Below are positions 25,363 to 33,162 of a stretch of 64,000 nucleotides of DNA, in pieces; position 1 is the stretch's first letter, and the number at the start of each line of letters is the position of its first letter. The stretch is from Frigidibacter sp037095735. Its GTDB lineage: Bacteria; Pseudomonadota; Alphaproteobacteria; Rhodobacterales; Rhodobacteraceae. The stretch covers positions 1 to 64,000 of the forward strand of contig NZ_JBAWKD010000006.1 of assembly GCF_037095735.1 (NCBI RefSeq), given 5' to 3'. The notes below the pieces were generated by a model, which did not search any database, was not told the origin of the DNA, and saw nothing but the letters and a program-made list of their open reading frames with translations. Both the position numbers and the translations under genes were made by a program.

Positions 25363-25551
25363 GTCGCAGAACCGCCCCGCAGTGGAATTTCCTGCCCTCT
25401 ATGGCGGTTGGGCCGAAAGGCGGCAAGGGCCACGCCGTCCTGCCCCGCAAACGGTGCGGGAAGCGGCGCAACCTGCGAATTGTCGTATAAGATCGAACGC
25501 CGGCCCGCGAAGCGCTCCGTATCAGCCCGAAATGTTCGAAAACTGCGGCCG

Positions 25552-26364
25552 TCAGGGCGCGGAAGGCTGCAATCTCCCGCCGACGCGGACCGGCGCGATC
25601 CGCGTGGCTTTGCCCGTTCTGTCATCGGTCTCGACAAAGACGCCCGACAAGGTCGCCTCACCCTCGGCCGGAGTGAATCGCTCGCGCCCCATGCCGGTGA
25701 TGAAGCGGCGCAGCGGCTCGGCCTTGTCCATGCCGATGACCGAGTTGTAGTCGCCGCACATGCCGGCATCGGTCATGTAGCCGCTGCCGCCGGGCAGGAT
25801 CATCGCGTCGCCGGTCGGCACATGGGTATGGGTGCCGACGACAAGGCTCGCCCGCCCGTCGCACCAATGGCCGAGCGCCATCTTTTCGGACGTCGCCTCG
25901 GCATGGACATCGACGATCACCGCCTGCACCGCGCCGCCCAGCGTATGGGGCCGCAGGGCAAGGTCGATCGCCGAGAACGGGTCGTCGAAGGGGCGCTTCA
26001 TGAACACCTGCCCCAGCACCTGCGCCACGGCGACCTTGCGGCCGCGGGTCGCGGTGAAGACCCGCACCCCCTGCCCCGGCGCGGCCTTGGCGAAGTTGAT
26101 CGGGCGCAGCACCCGCGGCTCGGTCTCGATGAAGCGCAGCATGTCCTTCTGGTCGAAGGCATGGTCGCCCAGTGTCACGCAATCCGCCCCTGCATCGAGC
26201 AGCAGCTTCGCGTGATCCGGCGTCAGCCCCGCCCCGGACGAGGCGTTCTCGCCGTTGACCACGACGAAATCGACGCCCCAATCGGCCTTCAGGCCCGGAA
26301 GCCGCTCGGTGATGGCCGCGCGCCCGGCACGACCCATGACATCGCCAAGGAACAGTAGTTTCAT
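25552..26364 (-). CDS. YmdB-family metallophosphoesterase
   Basis: The 270-aa protein matches the YmdB (TIGR00282) family of calcineurin-like phosphodiesterases. Metal-binding motifs are LFLGDVMGRAGR (Asp8), VVVNGENASSGAGL, LGDHAFDQKDM and VVGTHTHVPTGD. Family members hydrolyse 2',3'- or 3',5'-cyclic nucleotides in vitro and influence gene expression; the physiological substrate is not settled. It lies 188 bp upstream of the SLC13 transporter gene on the same strand. Confidence 0.85.
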   Translation of the reverse strand: MKLLFLGDVMGRAGRAAITERLPGLKADWGVDFVVVNGENASSGAGLTPDHAKLLLDAGADCVTLGDHAFDQKDMLRFIETEPRVLRPINFAKAAPGQGVRVFTATRGRKVAVAQVLGQVFMKRPFDDPFSAIDLALRPHTLGGAVQAVIVDVHAEATSEKMALGHWCDGRASLVVGTHTHVPTGDAMILPGGSGYMTDAGMCGDYNSVIGMDKAEPLRRFITGMGRERFTPAEGEATLSGVFVETDDRTGKATRIAPVRVGGRLQPSAP

Positions 26365-26407
26365 GGCTTCCGCTTAGGCCCGCGCGCCGCTCAGGGCAAG
26401 GGCCGCA

Positions 26408-27289
26408 TCACGCATCGGGTTCTGCGCCAGCAGGCGAGACCTCGCCCCGCAGCCAGTCGCGGAAGGCAAGACACAGCGGATCGGCCGCCTTCCCCTCGGG
26501 CAGGACGACGTGATAGGCGGCCGGGCCCCGATGCGCGCGCGGGTCGAGGATCACGAGGCGCCCGTCGGCCAGCTCCTGCTCGATCAGGTAGCGCGGCAGA
26601 AGCGCCGCCCCAAGCCCTGCCACCGCCGCCTCGATCACCAGCGCATGCTGGTCGAAGCGGTGGCCCGCCCAGGCGTCGCGCGCGATGCCGCCCGCCGCCA
26701 GCCAGTCCGACCAGAGCCGCGGCTCGGCGTCGAGATGCAGGAGCGGCACCCGGGCAAGATCCGCAGGGGCGGCCGCGACAGCCATCCCCTCGTCCCGGCA
26801 CAGAAAGCTGCACAGACCCGCCGGCCACGCCGGGGCACCGTGATGGATCGCCAGATCGACATGCTCGGCCTCCATGTCGAAGGGGGCGTCGCGGGTGATC
26901 AGCGTCACCTGCACCCCCGGATGGCGGTCGAGAAACCGCGGCAGACGCGGCACCAGCCAGCGCGAGCCGAAGGTCGGCAGCGCCGCCACCCGCAGCGCCC
27001 CGGCGATGTCGCGCCCGCCGATCGCGCGCAGCGTCATCCGCTCCATCCCTTCGAGCAGCGCCTGCACCTCGGGCAGCATCCGCCGGCCCGCGTCCGACAG
27101 CACCACGCGCTGGCGGATCCGGTCGAAGAGCCGGAGGCCCAGCTGCGCCTCGAGCTCCTTGATCTGGCGGCTGACCGCGCTTTGCGTCAGCCGCAATTCC
27201 AGCGCGGCGCGGGTGAAGCTGGCATGACGGGCCGCGGCCTCGAAGGCCTGCAGGCCGGCGGCATCGGGGATCAGGCTTCGGGACTTCAT
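26408..27289 (-). CDS. LysR-family regulator (GcvA-like)
   Basis: The 293-aa protein has an N-terminal winged helix (LQAFEAAARHASFTRAALEL, then QSAVSRQIKELE) and a periplasmic-binding-like effector domain. It resembles GcvA/AmpR-type LysR regulators. It is divergent from the ALDH7 gene with 95 bp between them, so it probably controls that gene in response to its substrate. A GTCACG/CGTGAC inverted repeat with centres 31 bp apart lies between the two genes and could be its operator. Confidence 0.87.
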   Translation of the reverse strand: MKSRSLIPDAAGLQAFEAAARHASFTRAALELRLTQSAVSRQIKELEAQLGLRLFDRIRQRVVLSDAGRRMLPEVQALLEGMERMTLRAIGGRDIAGALRVAALPTFGSRWLVPRLPRFLDRHPGVQVTLITRDAPFDMEAEHVDLAIHHGAPAWPAGLCSFLCRDEGMAVAAAPADLARVPLLHLDAEPRLWSDWLAAGGIARDAWAGHRFDQHALVIEAAVAGLGAALLPRYLIEQELADGRLVILDPRAHRGPAAYHVVLPEGKAADPLCLAFRDWLRGEVSPAGAEPDA

Positions 27290-27305
27290 TCCTGCCTCGC
27301 ATCAA

Positions 27306-27342
27306 GTCACGCGGATTCTTCGGATGATCGACGCGACGTGAC
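27306..27342. promoter_or_regulatory. inverted repeat between lysR-type gene and ALDH7
   Basis: GTCACG (27306-27311) and CGTGAC (27337-27342) are inverted and 31 bp apart, about three helical turns. The position between divergent genes suits a LysR-type operator; the sequence itself is not diagnostic. Confidence 0.35.
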
Positions 27343-27384
27343 GCGATATCAAGATCACCAAACGCGCTCGCGAAAGGATTCGAG

Positions 27385-28893
27385 ATGACCCTCGCCCAGG
27401 ATACCGCCGCCCTTCTTGCCCGTCTGGGCGTCGCGCCCGAGGCCTATACGGGAGGCACGATGGCGTCCTTCTCGCCGGTGACGGGCGAGCAGATCGCGAC
27501 GCTGCCGGTCGCCACGGCGGAAACCACCGCCGCCGCGATCGGCGCCGCGGCCGAGGCCTTCAAGGCCTGGCGGCTGGTGCCGGCGCCGAAACGGGGCGAG
27601 CTGGTGCGGCTGTTCGGCGAGGAACTGCGCGCCGCCAAGGCCGATCTCGGGCGGCTCGTGTCGATCGAGGCGGGCAAGAGCCCGTCCGAGGGCGCGGGCG
27701 AAGTGCAGGAGATGATCGACATCTGCGACTTCGCCGTCGGCCTCTCGCGCCAGCTCTACGGCCTGACGATCGCGACCGAGCGGCCGGGCCACCGGATGAT
27801 GGAGACCTGGCACCCGCTGGGCGTGGTCGGCGTGATCTCGGCCTTCAACTTCCCCGTCGCGGTCTGGTCCTGGAACACGGCGCTGGCGCTGGTCTGCGGC
27901 AACCCGGTGGTCTGGAAGCCGTCGGAAAAGACGCCGCTGACCGCGCTCGCCTCGCAGGCGGTGCTCGCCCGCGCCATCGCCCGCTTCGGCGAGGTGCCGG
28001 CGGCTCTTTCGCAGGTGCTGATCGGGGCGGCGGATGTCGGCAACGCGCTGGTCGAGGACCCGCGGGTGGCGCTGGTCTCGGCCACCGGCTCGACCCGGAT
28101 GGGGCGGATCGTCGGGCCCAAGGTCGCGGCGCGCTTCGGGCGCACGATTCTTGAACTCGGCGGCAACAACGCCGGCATCGTCTGCCCCTCGGCCGATCTC
28201 GACATGGCCCTGCGCGCGGTGGCCTTCGGGGCGATGGGCACCGCCGGGCAGCGCTGCACCACCATGCGCCGGCTCTTCGTGCATGACAGCGTCTATGACG
28301 CGCTGGTGCCGAGGCTGATCAAGGCCTACGAAAGCGTCACCATCGGCGACCCGCTGACCTCGGGCGCGCTGGTCGGTCCGCTGATCGACCGCGCCGCTTT
28401 CGAGGGCATGGATGCGGCGTTGACCGCGGCCAAGGCCGAGGGCGGCAAGGTCTCGGGCGGCGGCCGGGTCGACGTGAACGGCGCGGGCAGCTTCTACGCC
28501 CGCCCGGCGCTGGTCGAAATGCCCTCGCAATGCGGCCCCGTCACCGAAGAAACCTTCGCGCCGATCCTTTACGTGATGAAATACAGCGACTTCGACGCGG
28601 TTCTTGACGCGCATAACGCGGTGGGCGCGGGGCTGTCGTCCTCGATCTTCACCACCGACCTGCGCGAGATGGAGACCTTCCTGTCGGCTGCCGGCTCGGA
28701 TTGCGGGATTGCCAACGTCAACATCGGCACCTCGGGCGCCGAAATCGGCGGTGCCTTCGGCGGCGAGAAGGAAACCGGCGGCGGACGCGAGAGCGGCTCG
28801 GACGCCTGGAAGGGCTACATGCGCCGGGCGACGAACACGATCAACTTCTCGCGCGAGCTGCCGCTGGCGCAGGGGGTCGTCTTCGACATCTGA
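27385..28893 (+). CDS. amaB: ALDH7-family aldehyde dehydrogenase (L-aminoadipate-semialdehyde / piperideine-6-carboxylate type)
   Basis: The 502-aa enzyme belongs to the NAD-dependent aldehyde dehydrogenase superfamily and looks like ALDH7 (antiquitin, AmaB). This family oxidises L-2-aminoadipate 6-semialdehyde, in equilibrium with piperideine-6-carboxylate, in lysine degradation. Supporting segments are GVVGVISAFNFPVAVWSWN, the catalytic Glu in LELGGNNAGI, the catalytic Cys in GTAGQRCTTMRRLF, and the ALDH7-type end GGAFGGEKETGGGRESGSD. A single LysR regulator faces it and a terminator follows. The lysine-specific assignment rests on family resemblance; the other lysine catabolism genes are not in the window. 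Confidence 0.85.
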   Translation: MTLAQDTAALLARLGVAPEAYTGGTMASFSPVTGEQIATLPVATAETTAAAIGAAAEAFKAWRLVPAPKRGELVRLFGEELRAAKADLGRLVSIEAGKSPSEGAGEVQEMIDICDFAVGLSRQLYGLTIATERPGHRMMETWHPLGVVGVISAFNFPVAVWSWNTALALVCGNPVVWKPSEKTPLTALASQAVLARAIARFGEVPAALSQVLIGAADVGNALVEDPRVALVSATGSTRMGRIVGPKVAARFGRTILELGGNNAGIVCPSADLDMALRAVAFGAMGTAGQRCTTMRRLFVHDSVYDALVPRLIKAYESVTIGDPLTSGALVGPLIDRAAFEGMDAALTAAKAEGGKVSGGGRVDVNGAGSFYARPALVEMPSQCGPVTEETFAPILYVMKYSDFDAVLDAHNAVGAGLSSSIFTTDLREMETFLSAAGSDCGIANVNIGTSGAEIGGAFGGEKETGGGRESGSDAWKGYMRRATNTINFSRELPLAQGVVFDI

Positions 28894-28918
28894 CGTTTTC
28901 GAACATTTTACGGCGAAA

Positions 28919-28948
28919 GGCGGCGCTGTCGGGCGCCGTCTTTTCTGC
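28919..28948 (+). terminator. terminator of the ALDH7 gene
   Basis: GGCGGCGC and GCGCCGTC pair (8 bp, one G-T) around a short loop and are followed by TTTTCTGCTTTC on the plus strand. It lies in the 93-bp convergent gap before glpK. Confidence 0.75.
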
Positions 28949-28986
28949 TTTCACAACGTTCCTGGCCCCAGGATGTAGGCGGTGGG

Positions 28987-30483
28987 TCAGACCGCCATCG
29001 TCGCTTGCACGGCCCGCCCCCAGCGGGCGTAGCGGGCGGCACGGGTCTCTTGATCCATCGCGGGGGTGAAGCGGCGCTCCAACTGCCAGGCTTTCGCGAA
29101 GGCCTCAGGCCCCGGATAGAGACCGGCCTTCATCCCGGCGAGCCAGGCGGCGCCCAGCGCGGTGGTTTCGGTCACCTGCGGGCGGTCGACCTCGGCGCCC
29201 AGAATGTCGGACAGGAACTGCATCGCGTAATCCGAGGCGACCATGCCGCCGTCGACGCGCAGCACGCCCTCGGCGGCGCCTGCACCCGAGGCCGCGATGT
29301 CGCGCTGCATCGCCTCGAGCAGGTCGCGCGTCTGGTAGCCGACGCTTTCCAGCGCCGCCTTCGCCAGTTCGGCCGGGCCGGAATTGCGGGTCAGGCCGTA
29401 GATCGCGCCGCGCGCCTCGGGCTGCCACCAGGGCGCCCCGAGGCCGGTGAAGGCCGGGACCAGCAGCACATCCTGCTCGGGGTCGGCGGCTTCGGCCAGT
29501 CGCTGCGTCTCCTGCGCCTCGCGGATGGTCTTCAGCCCGTCGCGCAGCCATTGCACCACGGCGCCGGCGATGAAGATCGAACCTTCCAGCGCATAGGTCG
29601 CCTGACCGTCGAGCTGATAGGCGATGGTGGTCAGCAGCCGGTTCTGCGAGGTCACCCGTTCCGCCCCGGTGTTCAGCAGCGCGAAGCAGCCGGTGCCATA
29701 GGTCGATTTCATCATCCCCGGCGTGAAGCAGGCCTGCCCCAGCGTCGCCGCCTGCTGGTCGCCCGCCACGCCCAGGATCGGGATCGGGCGGCCGAACAGG
29801 TCAGGGCGGGTGGTGCCGAAATCGCCGTTGCTGTCACGCACCTCGGGCAGCATCGACATCGGGATCCCGAGCCGGTCGCAGATCGTGCGCGACCAGCGGT
29901 GGTTCGAGATGTCATAGAGCATCGTGCGGCTGGCGTTGGTGGCATCGGTCGCGTGGACCCGACCGCCGGTCATCCGCCAGATCAGGTAGCTGTCGACGGT
30001 GCCGAAGGCGAGCTTCCCGGCCCTCGCCCGGTCGCGCGCGCCCTCGATGGTTTCCAAAATCCAACGCAGCTTGGTCGCCGAGAAGTAGGGATCGAGCAGA
30101 AGACCGGACTTTTCCTGCACGACAGCCTCGAACCCTTCGTCCCGCAACTCGGCACAGAAGGCGGCGGTCCGGCGGTCTTGCCAGACCACGGCATTGGCCA
30201 CCGGGCGGCCAGTCTCGCGGTCCCAGACCACGGTCGTCTCGCGCTGGTTGGTCAGGCCGATCGCGGCGATGTCCTCGGGCGCGAGGCCCGCGCGCTCGAT
30301 CGCCGCGCGGCAGGTGGCGGCGGTGCTCGACCACAGGTCCTGCGGATCATGCTCGACCCAGCCCGAACGGGGATAGAGCTGGCGGAACTCCTCCTGCGCC
30401 GAAGCCGTCACCTGCATCTGCGCATCGAAGATCATCGCGCGCGACGAGGTGGTGCCCTGATCGATGGCCAGGATGTGGGACAT
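28987..30483 (-). CDS. glpK: glycerol kinase
   Basis: GlpK phosphorylates glycerol with ATP to sn-glycerol 3-phosphate. The 498-aa FGGY-family protein starts with MSHILAIDQGTTSSRAMIFD and has the substrate residues in TNQRETTVVWDRETG, plus GVAGDQQAA, and the signature GAPWWQPEARGAIYGLTRN. It follows glpD after 55 bp in one transcript, giving the steps glycerol to glycerol 3-phosphate to dihydroxyacetone phosphate. No glycerol facilitator gene is next to it in the window. Confidence 0.96.
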   Translation of the reverse strand: MSHILAIDQGTTSSRAMIFDAQMQVTASAQEEFRQLYPRSGWVEHDPQDLWSSTAATCRAAIERAGLAPEDIAAIGLTNQRETTVVWDRETGRPVANAVVWQDRRTAAFCAELRDEGFEAVVQEKSGLLLDPYFSATKLRWILETIEGARDRARAGKLAFGTVDSYLIWRMTGGRVHATDATNASRTMLYDISNHRWSRTICDRLGIPMSMLPEVRDSNGDFGTTRPDLFGRPIPILGVAGDQQAATLGQACFTPGMMKSTYGTGCFALLNTGAERVTSQNRLLTTIAYQLDGQATYALEGSIFIAGAVVQWLRDGLKTIREAQETQRLAEAADPEQDVLLVPAFTGLGAPWWQPEARGAIYGLTRNSGPAELAKAALESVGYQTRDLLEAMQRDIAASGAGAAEGVLRVDGGMVASDYAMQFLSDILGAEVDRPQVTETTALGAAWLAGMKAGLYPGPEAFAKAWQLERRFTPAMDQETRAARYARWGRAVQATMAV

Positions 30484-30538
30484 TGTCTTTCCTTTCGCGC
30501 CCGAGCCCGGGGGCAGGCCCGGGTATCAACCTCGGGGG

Positions 30539-32185
30539 TCAGCGCCCGGGGGCCGGATCAGGTTCCCCCTCAGCGTCCGCTTCGGCCCCCGGCGCGGCCT
30601 CTTCGGGCGCGCGGGCGGCGGCGATGAAGGCTGCAAGCTCGGTCACCTGGTCGGGGAAAAGCCGCAGCCCCAGCTTGGTGCGCCGCCAGAGCAGGTCGTC
30701 GGCGGTCTGCACCCATTCCCGGTCGATCAGCCAGCGCACCTCTGCCTCGGTCAGCGTGTCGCCGAAGTTGCGCCCCAGATCCTCGGGCACCCGGGCGAGC
30801 CCGAGGATCTCGCGCGCTTCGGTGCCATAGTGGCGCACCAGGCGCTCGGCCCAGGGGTGGTTCAGGAACGGGAAGTCGCGGCGCAGCTCGGCGATGAGCC
30901 GCGGCTGGTCCTGCGGCGCGAAATCGCCGCCCGGCAGGGTGACGCGGGCCGTCCAGGCCGGGCCCATCGCGGGGAAGAACGGTTCGAACTTCGCCACCGC
31001 GCGCTCCGAAAGGCGGCGGAAGGTGGTGATCTTGCCGCCGAAGACCGACAGCGCCGGCGCCTCGCCCTCGGGGGCGTCGAGGCTGAGCACATAGTCGCGT
31101 GTCGCCGCCGTGGCCGATTTCGCCCCGTCGTTGTAGAGCGGGCGGACCCCGGAATAGGTCCAGACGACGTCCTCCGCGGTGACCGGCCGGCGGAAGTATT
31201 TCGAGGCGAAGGCGCAGAGGTAGTCGCGTTCCTCGGGCGTGCAGACCGGCGATCCCGGCAGGCCCTGATGGTCCATGTCGGTGGTGCCGATCAGGGTGAA
31301 GTCCTGCTCGTAAGGGATTGCAAAGACGATCCGACCGTCCTCGCCTTGGAAGAAGTAGCAGCGGTCATGGGCGAAGAGGCGGCGGGTGACGATATGGCTG
31401 CCGCGGACAAGGCGGATGCCCTCGCCCGAGGCGACATGCATGCGGCCCTTCAGCACCTGCTCGACCCAGGGCCCGGCGGCGTTGACAAGGGCGCGGGCGC
31501 GGTGGCGGCGCGTGCCCTCGGGCCCGCGGGTGATCACGGTCCAGAGCCCGTCCTCGCGATGGGCGGCCTGCACCTCGGTCCGCACCAGGATCTCGGCGCC
31601 GCGGGCGGCGGCATCGCGGGCGTTCAGCACCACAAGGCGCGCGTCCTGCACCCAGCAGTCGGAATATTCGAAGGCCTTGGCGAAGCGCGGCTGCAGCGCC
31701 ATGCCGGCCGGGTCCTGCGTCAGGTCGAGCGTGCGCGCGCCCGGCAGCGTCGCGCGGCTGGCAAGCCCGTCATAGAGCGCAAGGCCCAGCCGGATCAGCC
31801 AGGCGGGGCGGCGGCCCTTCATCCAGGGCATCACGGTGGACAGCAGCCGCGCGGTCGGCGTGTCGCTGTCGAAGCGCATCTCGGGCGAGACCGGCAGCAC
31901 GAAGCGCATCGGCCAGCTGATGTGCGGCATGGCGGCGAGCAGCGTCTCGCGCTCTTCCAAGGCCTCGCGCACCAGCCGGAACTCGAAATACTCGAGGTAG
32001 CGCAGGCCACCGTGGAACAGCTTGGTCGAGGCCGAGGAGGTCGCCTGCGCAAGGTCGCCCTGTTCGGCCAGCCGCACCGACAGGCCGCGTCCGGCGGCAT
32101 CGCGGGCGATGCCGGTGCCGTTCACGCCGCCACCGATCACGAAGAGGTCGACCGGGGTCTCGGTCGCGGGGTCTGGCTCGGTCAT
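30539..32185 (-). CDS. glpD: aerobic glycerol-3-phosphate dehydrogenase
   Basis: GlpD is a membrane-associated FAD enzyme that oxidises glycerol 3-phosphate to dihydroxyacetone phosphate and feeds electrons to the quinone pool. The protein (548 aa) has the FAD motif VIGGGVNGTGIARDAAGRG, STKLFHGGLRYLEYFEF, LVNAAGPWVE, GTTDMDHQG and GGKITTFRRLSE. A C-terminal Glu/Pro/Ala-rich tail (about 25 aa) is extra. Two tandem ATGs exist (32188 and 32185); the second is better spaced from the GGAG site. The promoter and two GC-rich repeats lie just upstream. Confidence 0.94.
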   Translation of the reverse strand: MTEPDPATETPVDLFVIGGGVNGTGIARDAAGRGLSVRLAEQGDLAQATSSASTKLFHGGLRYLEYFEFRLVREALEERETLLAAMPHISWPMRFVLPVSPEMRFDSDTPTARLLSTVMPWMKGRRPAWLIRLGLALYDGLASRATLPGARTLDLTQDPAGMALQPRFAKAFEYSDCWVQDARLVVLNARDAAARGAEILVRTEVQAAHREDGLWTVITRGPEGTRRHRARALVNAAGPWVEQVLKGRMHVASGEGIRLVRGSHIVTRRLFAHDRCYFFQGEDGRIVFAIPYEQDFTLIGTTDMDHQGLPGSPVCTPEERDYLCAFASKYFRRPVTAEDVVWTYSGVRPLYNDGAKSATAATRDYVLSLDAPEGEAPALSVFGGKITTFRRLSERAVAKFEPFFPAMGPAWTARVTLPGGDFAPQDQPRLIAELRRDFPFLNHPWAERLVRHYGTEAREILGLARVPEDLGRNFGDTLTEAEVRWLIDREWVQTADDLLWRRTKLGLRLFPDQVTELAAFIAAARAPEEAAPGAEADAEGEPDPAPGR

Positions 32186-32243
32186 CATCGTCTCCGTTCG
32201 CCTCCCGCCCCCCTTGAACCGGCTGCGACCGGGAATGTCAAAG

Positions 32244-32295
32244 GGCAGAGGCGCCCGGACCGGGGGGGCGCGGGGGGGCGCGTCGGCCCCCCGAC
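32244..32295. repeat. 52-bp GC-rich direct repeat, copy 1
   Basis: This copy differs from copy 2 (32372-32423) at three of 52 positions. It contains a G6/C6 inverted repeat around GACGC that should form a strong hairpin. It lies in the predicted 5' leader of glpD. The ambiguous base N at 32296 directly abuts it. Confidence 0.75.
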
Positions 32296-32299
32296 NGCG

Positions 32300-32327
32300 C
32301 CTATAGCACACACTGATATGAAGGCAA
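32300..32327 (-). promoter_or_regulatory. candidate glpD-glpK promoter
   Basis: On the minus strand TTGCCT (32327-32322), a 16-bp spacer and TATAGG (32305-32300) match the sigma-70 consensus at 4 of 6 bases each. Transcription would begin near 32293, inside repeat copy 1. Confidence 0.5.
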
Positions 32328-32328
32328 A

Positions 32329-32342
32329 CGCTTTCGCAAGCG
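32329..32342. promoter_or_regulatory. palindrome upstream of the glpD promoter
   Basis: CGCTT-TCGC-AAGCG is an inverted repeat with 5-bp arms and a 4-bp centre. It lies just upstream of the -35 hexamer, where an operator or activator site would fit. Confidence 0.35.
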
Positions 32343-32371
32343 CCAAATCCCTCGCCCCTTGCGCGCCTTCC

Positions 32372-32423
32372 GGCAGGGGCACCCGGACCGGGGGGGCGCG
32401 GGGGGCCGCGTCGGCCCCCCGAC
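32372..32423. repeat. 52-bp GC-rich direct repeat, copy 2
   Basis: This is the second copy of the element, 128 bp from the first. On the minus strand it forms GGGGGGCC-GACGC-GGCCCCCC, a perfect 8-bp hairpin 10 bp after the hutC stop, and may act as a transcript end for the hut operon although no T-run follows. Confidence 0.75.
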
Positions 32424-32433
32424 CCTGTCTGCG

Positions 32434-33162
32434 TCACCCGGTCACCAGGTCGAGCTGCATCCAGTGCCCGGGCGCGAACATCTGCGCGACATGGGTGATC
32501 GCGCGCCCCTCGCGCCAGGTCGTGCGCTCGACCGCCAGCAGCGCCGTGCCCTCGGGCACCTGCAGATGCCCCGCCGCCAACGCCCCGGCCGGGACCGCCG
32601 CGATCCGCATCGCGCCCTCGCTGAAGGGCATGTTCTCGACCAGCCATTCATTGGCGCTGACCGCCGCGAAATCGACCGCGAGGATCCCCGGCACCACCGC
32701 GGGATCGATCCAGCGGTCCTCGAAGGCCAGCGGCCGGTCGTCGGCCAGATGCAGCGACAGGGCATGCAGTGCCGACACGCCCGCGGCCAGCCCCATGCGC
32801 GCGGCGACCTCGGGCGGCGGCACCGCGACCTCGCGCGCGATCAGGCGGTGGCCATAGACCTGCCCCGCCTCGACCACGTCGCGGTGCAGCACCGGGATCC
32901 GCATCCCCGCCCGGCCGACCGGGGCCGGCGCCACTCGGGTGCCGGCGCGGCGGCGCCGTTCCAGCACGCCCGCCGCCGCCAGCTCGCGCAGGGCACGGTT
33001 CACGGTGGCGCGGGCGCAGCCGAATTCGATCGCCAGGTCCGCCTCGTTCGGGATCGGATCGCCCGGGCGCCAGTCGCGGTCGCGGATGCGCCGCAGCACC
33101 TCGTCGCGGATCGCCTGCCAGCTGGCCGCCGGCCGGTCCGCGGGATCGGTTTCGCCGGTCAG
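32434..33162 (-). CDS. hutC: histidine utilisation repressor HutC (GntR/UTRA family), probable CTG start
   Basis: HutC represses hut genes and is released by urocanate. It has a GntR winged helix (EADLAIEFGCARATVNRAL, RRRRAGTRV) followed by a UTRA effector domain ending in PGHWMQLDLVTG. The first standard start (GTG at 33099) would remove the first DNA-binding helix. The frame is open upstream and encodes the expected SWQAIRDEVLRRI before it, but contains no ATG, GTG or TTG. A CTG at 33162 lies six bases after GAGGAG and overlaps the hutF stop as CTGA, so I take it as the start (242 aa). A sequencing error of ATGA to CTGA is the alternative. Confidence 0.85.
   Translation of the reverse strand: MTGETDPADRPAASWQAIRDEVLRRIRDRDWRPGDPIPNEADLAIEFGCARATVNRALRELAAAGVLERRRRAGTRVAPAPVGRAGMRIPVLHRDVVEAGQVYGHRLIAREVAVPPPEVAARMGLAAGVSALHALSLHLADDRPLAFEDRWIDPAVVPGILAVDFAAVSANEWLVENMPFSEGAMRIAAVPAGALAAGHLQVPEGTALLAVERTTWREGRAITHVAQMFAPGHWMQLDLVTG

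Noticed and set aside
23509..26358. 949-codon plus-strand open frame over the SLC13 and YmdB genes
   Set aside because: His/Asp/Arg-rich, with no domain; both antisense genes have full catalytic or membrane signatures.
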